From positions 1,178,001 through 1,242,000 of the forward strand of contig CP071497.1 in assembly GCA_017354895.1 (NCBI GenBank): a stretch of 64,000 nucleotides of DNA, in the 5' to 3' direction. Below the pieces are notes generated by a model. That model did not search any database. It had not been told where the DNA came from and saw only the letters and a list, made by a program, of their open reading frames with translations. Each line of letters begins with the position of its first letter. Position 1 is the first letter of the stretch. Source of the DNA: Podospora comata (lineage: Eukaryota > Ascomycota > Sordariomycetes > Sordariales > Podosporaceae). Below are positions 55,654 through 64,000 of this stretch, in pieces. The translations under genes were made by a program, and so were the position numbers.

Positions 55654-56074
55654 TGTGACAAACCCCTATTCAGAATCTCTGAAAGGGATACTGGTCGAAG
55701 GCACTTCTGAATAATCGTGGTTCGGTGCAGCTAAACAGTGCACAACAAGATGTCTCAATGTAAACACTAGATACCGTGAATACAAGCTTGAATTGCATAC
55801 TACGGAACTGTCTATCTACATTCGCCAGTTCCTCCGTATATATAGGCCTCGTGCCAAGCCCTGATCATAGTGATCACTCCGCTCATTCTCAATGATCGTA
55901 ATGATCGCTATGATCCTCCGTGACTCCTTATTGGTTGTATTGCCGCGATCACTGTGTCTTCTCAGTCTGCTGCCCATGATCGCGTAGCCTTGCCTTGATT
56001 GGTCCTACTAGCGATTAGCTGTGCGTCTTGTGTCCCGCACACGGTCTGTCCTGCCTGTTGGCTTAACTGTGACA
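55654..56074. mobile_element. Solo LTR (copy 2, fossil) with 5-bp target duplication
   Basis: A 421-bp sequence starting TGTGACAAACCCC and ending CTGTGACA, flanked on both sides by ATAAT (55649-55653 and 56075-56079). TG..CA ends and a 5-bp duplication are the marks of a solo LTR formed by recombination between the two LTRs of one element. It shares its 5' half with copies 1 and 3. The 3' half has dense GATC words. Confidence 0.88.
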
Positions 56075-56450
56075 ATAATATATTTCGATACGCGATTAAA
56101 ATACCAAATCTTTTTATAGAAATATAAAGTTATTAACTATAATTACTAATTTTATATTTTTTTAATCAAAAACTTATTAAATAAATAATATTTAATTAAT
56201 CGAGTTTAAGTAATAAATAGTTTTAGCGTTATAAATTGAGAAACTATCCGTATTATTCCTTTAAATCTTTTTATATCGCCTTTAATTCCTTCGTTAAACT
56301 TAATTAGCGGCCTATTTGTATACGGCCGGTCTTTCCTTTTAAATTATATAAAATACCGTTAATAATACGCTTTTTTTTCCTAAATTAAATAAAACGCGTA
56401 ATATTAATTATATTTAAGTTCCTTTATTTTTTAACCTCGTAATATAATAT
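56075..56450. other. AT-rich, RIP-like stretch
   Basis: Very AT-rich, with few CpA/TpG. No coding; probably an old mutated repeat. Confidence 0.6.
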
Positions 56451-57890
56451 GTATGGGGAGGTAATGGTGGGGTTTGCGGAAGGGTCGACGGCGTGAATAG
56501 AAGGGGTGTTCAGGGGGCTCGAGTGGTAGTTTGAGGCACGGGTGGGAGGACGGTGGTGTCGGCTGCCTGAGAATACACTGAAGTGCGGTTGTTTAGTGGG
56601 CAAGGGGTTTGGGTTTCTTTTACCCAGTCACTCGCTTCTCGTTGATTACCCTCCTTTTCGTTCGTTTACCGTAGCCACTCGAATTTTCGGTACATTTTTG
56701 GCGTCCGTCGAGGCAACGTGCTCACAACGCCTTCTCCTTGGGCTTCGATACTTGAACTCCGTGAGCGGCCCGGCACGGGAAGCTTGGTTCGCCTAGCCCA
56801 GGATCTCCAGGAAGGAAAACAACTGGGAGTTCTCACGGCAAGCTGTCCTAAAAATCTCCAAGACTACTTGAGAATCTCCAAGACTACTGGCCGGCAAGAC
56901 TTGTCGTATATCAACGTTGCCCCGTAGTGCTTCCACTTGTTCACGTATGGAGTGAAGTATCCATTTTGGTGACTGCGCTCGTTGGCGCCAAGACATGGAC
57001 CCACTACGGACGCAGCAGTTCGCTGGCCCTATTGGCCAGCAATGACTTACCGCAGAGCCGCAACAACAACGCTGACGACCTCGCTGTTGATCAGCCGTTC
57101 TCCAACGCTCTTCTTTCCTTTATCCGCTAGGGCTTGCCAAGTGGATCAAATATAGGCTGACTTACAGCGCCTCACAGAGTAGATCAAGAATCTTAAATCC
57201 ATGATTACCTCTTGGGTCAATGCCTTGCAAACTCACCAAGATGGTCGACGGCGTCTCCACACAACACGACGAGCGATAGGACGGCCGCAACTTGCGATGT
57301 CTAGCAAGGAGAGTGTGGCGCGCTCTCTACTCGACGCTTGTTCTCAGTTTGAAGGGCACTTGGAAGAATTCGGCCAGAGGATCGAGGATGCACTGTCTAG
57401 TGCCAATACACCCCCCAGCGGCGATACTCCTGCCTACAATCCCGCCGACCCCCCATCTAACCACCAGGAATGCCTCTTCGAGTGCCGAGTCTTTTCCCAC
57501 TAGCAGCACGCTGCCTAATACCCAATAGCCTCCTATCAACATTGTCGCTCGAACACCACTCCCATCCACACCTGCTTAACGTTCTAGCGGTCGTGATGGT
57601 CTTCCCGACCCTCCCCCCGTCGCTCGTCTCGATACTCCTCGACCCAATGCCCCTCCCCCTCTACCTCTCGACACTCGTGCTGCTCCTCCTGACGCTCGGC
57701 TTACTCCTCCCCTCCCCGGCGGCCACCCCGATGCTCCTCCCGACACTTTTCTTGCTCCTCCTAACGATCGTCCTACTCCACCCGACGCTCCTCCCGGCGG
57801 TCCTCCCAATACTCCTCTCGACGATGTATCGAAGCCGATTTTCACGCTTAAGCTCTCGGACTTAGGGGAAGCTTTAATTCCGAAGCTATA
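56451..57890. other. GC-balanced island with Pro-rich coding remnant in a repeat cluster
   Basis: Base composition returns to normal between two AT-rich blocks. Short frames occur, including one at 57201-57503 (SKESVARSLLDACSQFEGHL) and a long Pro/Asp-rich repetitive stretch at about 57590-57840. The origin is unknown; it could be part of a transposable element or a transferred host fragment. No intact gene. Confidence 0.4.
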
Positions 57891-58323
57891 GACCTTTATC
57901 CGAAATAGTAACTTTATTAGTAAATTATCCGTTCAAGATATCGGGCTTATATTTACGGCGCTTATAGATACTATTCGGCCTCTTAAACAAGCTTTGTTTC
58001 GATATATAATTTGGTGTAATATATTAATGAAATAAAGATATTTAGTTGGTTTTCAGTAACATAGTAAAGGAATTGTAATTCCCTGACATTATTAATTTTA
58101 TAAAACCTTTTAGAGATATCAAATAATACTTCGAAAATCTGACACCGACTGACTGGTAGATACTAGGAGCTACATGAGGTATGTGAGACTCCGGGAGCGA
58201 GAGCAAATAGTCAAAGCTTTGCCCCGTTTAAAAGCCCTGCTTTGCAGGCACATTTAGAATTTCCTCTCTTTTCTTCTTTAGCTTACAATTAAATTAGTTA
58301 GTATAGTATAACTGTTGCTTTAT
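57891..58323. other. AT-rich stretch, no gene seen
   Basis: Partly RIP-like composition up to the next LTR copy. Confidence 0.5.
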
Positions 58324-59080
58324 TGTGACGAACCCCTATCTATAACTTCTGAAAAGGATACTAGTCGAAGGCGCTTCTAAATAATCTGGTTCGGTGCAGC
58401 TAAATAGTGCACAACAATAGCTTGTCTCAATCACAACAGTCTTGATACTAACAAATGTGACTCGTATTGCATATTGCGGAACAATCTGCTACCCATCTAG
58501 TTCCTCCGCATATATAGACCTAGGGACCGTGGACCGTGGACTTATAAATGGTCCTCGGTATTTACCTTATTAGTTCTGCCTGAACTGTGGACCGTGAGCC
58601 CCGCCGCAGTCCTCGGTCCTAATTTTATTAGTCTGTCCTAGCCACTGGTTTGGGGTGCGGCCACTGGCCTGAGGGTATGAGTAAGGAAGTGGGGCTCAGG
58701 GGAGGTCAGGGGTCATGTATATAAACGGTCTGCTTCTGACATTCTGTTTTAGAAGGATCACCGACTTTTATTTTCTTCGTATTTTGTGCCTTGCTCGCGT
58801 GCAGGCAATTCTGGCCCTCTGATCAGGCCAATCCGGTGCCTATTATGTGGCCTGCGAGCCCATAACGTCTTTTCTTTGTCCTGCGTGAAGTGCGGCCTGC
58901 GAGCAAGCCACTGTCACGCAGGTGAGGTCATTCAAGGACCTATTGACGGTATATTTGTGGTGTTGTGGTTGTTCTTGTGTGTTTTTCACTATTTCACCAC
59001 TAGAGTGTAAGCCCCGCTTACCTTCTGGGACTAGTCTTCATCAGTTCGCTAGTTCTCGCCTTCTACCCAAAACTGTGACA
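58324..59080. mobile_element. LTR copy 3 (fossil), longer 3' half
   Basis: Begins TGTGACGAACCCC and ends CTGTGACA; 757 bp between those ends. The first about 190 bp match copies 1 and 2. The remainder differs and contains repeated GGACCGTGGA words. No target duplication is seen. It may be a related LTR subfamily or a recombinant fossil. Confidence 0.55.
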
Positions 59081-59942
59081 ATGGGACACAACCTCTAATA
59101 ATTATTAATATCAATATAAAAAAAGTTTAAAGGATTTAATACACTATTGAAATAAGCTAACCTTAATCTTAGCTTCGCTTACGTAAATCTGGCTAGATTA
59201 GTTTAGCTTAGCAGCTTATCTTATAAAATAAGCCAAGCTCAGCTTGGCTTATTAACTACCCTGCAATTGTGTAATAGGTTATCAAGGTTATACTGCGTTA
59301 TATGACGTAGTTTACAATGGAGATTATGCTGTATTTGCTTTTGTTCATATAAATAGATATCTTTTCTATATCAGGTATTATGCTGCTTGTGCAATGCGTA
59401 AAAAGTTAATTATGCATTGTAAGGTTCACATACACTTCTTGAGCACCTACACATATATCGATACTTTATAGCAACTTTTACATATCCAATCTTCTTTACT
59501 ACCGCCTTGAAACTACTTATCTGAGAATTTTAAAGTACCAGTCCCAGCTCTAGGAGTCTGTTCTAAGACTTGATCCTAGCATTAAATCTACAAATCTGAG
59601 CTTATTATTGACTTTAAATCTAGTAATCTAAACTTTCACAGTCTATTTAAAGGACGATTCTAGGTAGCTTTAAATCCAGAAATTCCAGCCTTCATTCCCT
59701 ACTCAAAGGAAAATCTGTGGGAAGCAACAAACGTGAGGGCAAACTGGTGATATTGGTGATGCATGGAAAGAAAGGAAGTAAAAGGCAATCGGCCCAGCTC
59801 AAAGGTAAAGAAGACCTAGGAGTAGGACAGTGGGGCATTGTCAACGCCCAAAAATCTCTTTGACTTTGTGCTTTAGCTTAAGTTCTCCAGACTACCTAGC
59901 TCCAAAGATATATAATTCTAGTACTAGCTTTGGATATAATAG
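59081..59942. other. AT-rich intergenic, no gene seen
   Basis: GCTTAGCTT-type words occur at about 59160-59260. No coding or tRNA. Confidence 0.45.
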
Positions 59943-61709
59943 TTAAAACATGGCATCCCCCTTCTCGTAAAACCCAAACGGCACTGGACCCCTCGCCCAT
60001 CTCGGCTGCATTTCCTTCCTGATTCCCTTCCCTTCAAACCGCACCACAGGCCTCAAAATACCCAACTCCCTTCCCCCAAACGCACTCTCCCTCCATCGTT
60101 CCCACCACTCCCCCTCCTCCCTCAAATACCCTCTCATCACCCCATCCCCTTCCCACCCCTCCCACGTCATCCTCAACAATTCCAACACATGATTCTCCCC
60201 CCTCATCACTCCCCAGTTAAACCTCTCTTTGCATCTCTCCACCACATGCCGAGGATACAAACCCACCTCCTTATCCAAAAAAAACGTATCAACCCTAACC
60301 AAACTCCCCCTCACAATCCAGCTCCCCCCATTTCTCGCCCGATTCAACAACCCCATCATCGTCCCTACAGCACAGACAAGCCCACAAGTCATATCGCTAA
60401 CCGGCAAACTAGGCAAGACAGGCTCCCCATCAGCCAACTCGTAACCCCTCCCCATGACGTACGCCACACCAGAAGCACAATCAGCCATCTGCTGCCACCC
60501 GGGCCTACTAGCATACAGCCCATCAGGACCGAAGCAATTCTCCGTCACGTACACCACTCCCTTGTTCCGTTTGACAGCCATGGACAGGATATCGTGTTGG
60601 GAAAGACCGTATTTATCTAACGCACTGGGACGGAACCCCTGAATAAAAACATCCGCTTCGGCTAAAGACTCCTGAAGCTTATCCCTGTCGGTGGGATCTC
60701 GAAGATCAAGGCAGGTGGTGATCTTGCCGGCTGTCAGACTGAGCTGAAGAACAGACATATCCGGCAGATGGGGGGCGTTGATTTTGATGACCGTTGCCCC
60801 TAACGACGCAAGGATGGAGGAGGCTACCGGGGCGGCGATGATGCGGGCTAGCTCGAGGACTTTTACCCCTGACAAGGGAAGGGGGTTGGTCGTGTTGAGA
60901 GCCGGGAAGGGGGTAGGTGGTGAGAGGACGGAGTGGGAGGGCGGGGGGATGACATCGATTAGCGGGTGCTTAGCCAGGGACTTTCCCATCGAGGTGGCGG
61001 ACCAAGAGGCAGGAGTGTGGCACTTTGTCCCGCAGTGACCGGCCGAGAGGTTAAGGCACTCCACTTCGGCGGGTGACATCTTTGTTGTTTTCTTGCGGAG
61101 GTAAGCCGCTGCCTCGTCGAGGGTTGTGATCGATGCTTCAGGGAAGGGGTCAATGCCGAGGTTACGAAGCATAGGTTCTGGATTGAGGGATCCATGGAGG
61201 TTATACCACTGCCCAGGTATCTTGGTGGGATAGATACCCGTTGCTCTCAGCTTGAGCAGGTGGTTCAACATAGGATCAAGACCTCTTTGCTGCCAATCCG
61301 GAACCAGCTCACCGAACCTATTCTTATCTCTCATCAAGGATATAATCGACTCGTGGTCGAGGTAAACCGCCGCCACACCTCCAAGCCACAGGGTTGTATG
61401 TGTCGTGTTGATGACCACCTTCCTGGTAGGACTAGGCAACCCTCGGAGCGTTAGAATCTCATCGGCCAAGATACCGGTCATGGCATGGAGTGCTGCTGCA
61501 ACAGGCGTAGACTTGACAGGGCCTGGGATCACAGGCTCGGCCTCGCCTTCAAACCTAACTTTTGACAGGACGACCTCATTGTCTGTGAAGGCAGGGGTTT
61601 GTGCTGCCAAGACCCGGAGTATTCGGTGCGCATCCGTCAGTATCGGAACCAGTTCTCGGTCGGTAAAGGTCCCGGGGCCGTAGACGTCGGGAAGTCTTGG
61701 TTCTGCCAT
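59943..61709 (-). CDS. Family III CoA-transferase (CaiB/BaiF type)
   Basis: The 588-residue single-exon chain starts at 61709 (MAEPRLPDVYGPGTF). Its C-terminal half is the CaiB/BaiF fold: LSGVKVLELARIIAAPVAS, LASLGATVIKI, CLDLRDPTDRDKL, ADVFIQGFRPSALDKYGLS, CFGPDGLYASRPGWQQMADC and LPSLPVSDMTCGLVCAVGTM. These enzymes move CoA between acyl groups by an aspartyl-CoA intermediate. The Asp in the WQQMADCASG stretch lies near the expected catalytic position, but I cannot align it exactly. The N-terminal about 230 residues form a further related half (GVAAVYLDHES, HGSLNPEPMLRNLGI), as in other fungal two-part members. No intron or break. Substrate unknown. Confidence 0.88.
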   Translation of the reverse strand: MAEPRLPDVYGPGTFTDRELVPILTDAHRILRVLAAQTPAFTDNEVVLSKVRFEGEAEPVIPGPVKSTPVAAALHAMTGILADEILTLRGLPSPTRKVVINTTHTTLWLGGVAAVYLDHESIISLMRDKNRFGELVPDWQQRGLDPMLNHLLKLRATGIYPTKIPGQWYNLHGSLNPEPMLRNLGIDPFPEASITTLDEAAAYLRKKTTKMSPAEVECLNLSAGHCGTKCHTPASWSATSMGKSLAKHPLIDVIPPPSHSVLSPPTPFPALNTTNPLPLSGVKVLELARIIAAPVASSILASLGATVIKINAPHLPDMSVLQLSLTAGKITTCLDLRDPTDRDKLQESLAEADVFIQGFRPSALDKYGLSQHDILSMAVKRNKGVVYVTENCFGPDGLYASRPGWQQMADCASGVAYVMGRGYELADGEPVLPSLPVSDMTCGLVCAVGTMMGLLNRARNGGSWIVRGSLVRVDTFFLDKEVGLYPRHVVERCKERFNWGVMRGENHVLELLRMTWEGWEGDGVMRGYLREEGEWWERWRESAFGGRELGILRPVVRFEGKGIRKEMQPRWARGPVPFGFYEKGDAMF

Positions 61710-64000
61710 TATGTATGTTAGCGCTCAAGATACAGTCTTACAGATACGATGGTATTCCTGCTTGATCATTCTCACCCTGTAAGAGCAGTTATTCTTGCGT
61801 GTCTGTGTTTCGCCGCTAGACCACAATAGCCGAGGAATCCGGTTGATATGAATAGCCTGAAGTACTGATAACCGTCATGAAGATAAATCAGCAAAGACGG
61901 GAACCAACATCCACACCAGGTAGTCAATAGAAATTCCGGCCCGTCAGCTCAAGTTTTATGCACTGATGCTGCATTTGTGAAAATACGGCCAAGTAAACAT
62001 GGTAGATCTTCGTTGGACAAGTCTACCTAGGATCAACGCTATACAGACAGTCACCAGAATCGACGTGAAGGACCGCTGGTCAAATTTGTGAGAGTGCAGA
62101 CAGAAGAAATACCCGGGAGAGAGTTCAACACCCGGTCGGAAAAGCCCCCGTCATCCAGGGCTCCATCGTGGTACAAATCCCCAGAGAGCAATATGAAGGG
62201 GCACAGGGTTCGAACTGAAGGCGTCCGACCTACCTGACGTCACAAGACCCTTCTCAAGGCCGTGGTACGGTACACGCCTCATGCCAGAGGGGCGAAATTC
62301 TCCCGATCTGACGAGCTGCCCGGCCTGAGGTGTTTCCGAGGCGTCATGTCTCGACTTGACGTAGGACAAGATGTGCTAAAACCACTCGATCTGGACATTC
62401 AGCTCCCAATGCGATCATGTCAAACTCAAACCGGCTTCCTAATACCATTGCTGAGGCGATGGCAGGGGGCTCGATGAGGCAAGCATTCCATATGACTCTT
62501 GGCGTAGAACACCAGGGCCCTGAAACCCTGGATGGGGTCGTGGTTACGCAGGGACAATGGTGGGCATTGTGAGCACCATAGACCCTTCAAGAAGAACAAA
62601 AAATAGATATTAAGGCGCACTCGCGCCAACGAATTTGGTGGGACAGCCTACCACACCTGTGCCACGGGGTCCTGTAGGCGAAATACGCCTATGAATTCTC
62701 TAGCGACTGTTTAGTTCCCACTCTCTGGACATGAAGAGACAGGGGCATGGGCAGTCGAATCCACTACCACTGTAGTTCGGCCGTTGTGGCTGTCAGCAGG
62801 ATTCCGGGTCACCACTAGCATCTGGTGGACGTCAACCCCCTTGCTTAGATGCTGCTGTGCTCCCAATGGAGCCCCACAGAGGCTGCGATTTCCATTGACG
62901 GAGCATAATCTCCTTGGCCATCGTGACGCGGTTGCGGTGGTCGTAATGCAGGATTTGTTCATCTCTCGGTGTCGAAAATGATTGACATTATGAAGCCACC
63001 GGCCAAGTGCACTATTGCCTCGTAAATTGTCATTCACTCTGACTAGACCGCCAACAGGACAGATGACTGCGGTGATCGGTCAGGGTTGTCATCATGCCAA
63101 GAGATATAGCATTCAGTTTGAGCAGCTTGAAGGATCATGATGCCTCTTGGCAGCGGCGATGCGCCCAGTGGATGATGAGTTGTCGAAGGCCAATAGGGAT
63201 GGCTGCGCTCACACCGGGATGAGGCACAAAGGGGCTGGCCACCCAGTGATACCGCCTTATCTTTCCAACAGTCCCAAAACGAGCAGAAGGCGTACCTCCT
63301 CATGAGACATCCCACGAAGGACACAGGCGTTGCGGATTGCCAAGCGTCTTGATCAACAGTTGTAACCGCTTGGCAGGTTCAAATGCCGGTAGACAAGGCT
63401 TGGCACCAACATCACCATTGTATGTAACATTTGACCAGTTCTGCTGATGTGTCGACGTGGGAATGACGGTGTGCAAGAGACGTTGCAGTAGTTGGAGGGA
63501 CCAAAGGTGCGCCATCGGAGACGGTTCCTGCAGGGCCAGCGCCGTGGACGGCGGGAAGGCAGAAGAATAAGGCCGGCCGATGCAGACACAGACGGGCGCG
63601 CGACCGTCAGACGGCAAGGCAAGGCAAGGCTCGGGCAGGACGGGTACCGATGGGCACGTCGGATCGGGTCATACGTGCCTATGGCGGCATCGGTGGAATC
63701 TGATGTGGAAGTGGGTGGCAGCGGGTCGCCTTCGCACGACGGGACGACGGGCTTGGCAGCGGATGGTGTCTGAGGATTTGAGTGAGACTGTGAGAGTCTA
63801 GGCTACTGATGTGTCTGTGGTTGTGAGCCTCGCCAAGGCCTCCGTGTTGCGCAAAATGATAGCAGCCCATGCCCGGCAGCAGCGAAATTCGGTGTCGCAA
63901 ACTGAGAGATTGCATGTTCGGGGCTGGGACATGCGGACAGGAGACAGGTGCCAAGCTGCCATAACGCGCGGACTGGTCGTGATGCAGCATGTTGTGGAAG
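61710..64000. other. Right-edge region, no gene seen
   Basis: Over 2 kb without a convincing coding frame, splice-linked exons, tRNA or repeat. Short frames on both strands look random. Confidence 0.5.

Noticed and set aside
52812-56074. Full-length LTR element between copies 1 and 2
   Set aside because: Copy 2 has its own perfect target duplication, so it is an independent solo LTR. The DNA between includes a complete pogo element.
59943-61709. Plus-strand open frames (for example 60189-60620) in the CoA-transferase region
   Set aside because: These are shadows of the minus-strand enzyme.
61710-64000. Several 60-110 codon frames near the right edge
   Set aside because: They overlap in many frames, lack starts or domains, and have no splice-linked partners.

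Overview
This is a window of filamentous ascomycete nuclear DNA, most likely from a Sordariomycete and plausibly from Sordariales. Three things point there. Genes carry short (about 42-100 nt) GT..AG introns with CTAAC or CTGAC branch sites. The gene set is typical of these fungi: a Pth11-like receptor, a HET domain, Zn2Cys6, GH7, an HsbA-like protein and a PAF acetylhydrolase. AT-rich repeats have lost almost all CpA/TpG, the mark of repeat-induced point mutation (RIP). The window is accessory in character: intact genes are separated by long non-coding gaps and by an unusual number of decayed genes.

Layout. 1-9.3 kb: a DUF7924-type remnant at the edge, a small membrane protein, a Pth11-like seven-helix receptor, a nitrilase pseudogene split by a 434-bp hAT-type MITE, and a broken aminoglycoside-phosphotransferase-like gene. 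9.5-15.3 kb: tRNA-Val(AAC), a membrane-anchored beta-propeller (PLL-like) protein, a small decayed gene and a decayed Zn2Cys6 regulator. 15.4-22.7 kb: two paralogous atypical protein kinases in opposite orientation, the second followed by a HET-domain gene; together they look like a self/non-self recognition locus. 23.8-24.3 kb: a small secreted cysteine-rich protein. 25.7-29.2 kb: an ABCG transporter with an extracellular cysteine-rich domain. 30.4 kb: tRNA-Gly(GCC). 31.3-33.6 kb: remains of a large membrane protein. 36.0-39.0 kb: an HsbA-like secreted protein and a PAF acetylhydrolase-like lipase. 42.7-44.3 kb: a beta-lactamase-fold pseudogene. 45.5-47.0 kb: a MARVEL protein followed, in the same frame after a single TAG, by a 258-codon proline-rich tail. 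49.1-50.7 kb: a five-exon GH7 protein whose catalytic motif is altered. 52.8-59.1 kb: a repeat cluster with three related LTR copies, a pogo/Fot1-type DNA transposon with a RIP-mutated core, and a GC-rich island. 59.9-61.7 kb: a family III CoA-transferase. 61.7-64 kb: no recognisable gene.

How the parts relate. The genes are not an operon or an obvious biosynthetic cluster. The one functional grouping is the kinase/kinase/HET block. The secreted and surface genes (Cys-rich protein, HsbA-like, GH7, PLL-like, Pth11-like, ABCG) fit an environment-facing accessory region. The most notable items are the catalytically altered GH7, the mosaic RIP in the pogo element, the MITE inside the nitrilase with a perfect 8-bp target duplication, the LTRs that share a 5' half but not a 3' half, the 22-bp minisatellite family at two loci, and the MARVEL/TAG/tail arrangement.

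All calls come from reading the sequence. No database search, alignment program or expression data was used. Exon boundaries are inferred from splice consensus and frame.
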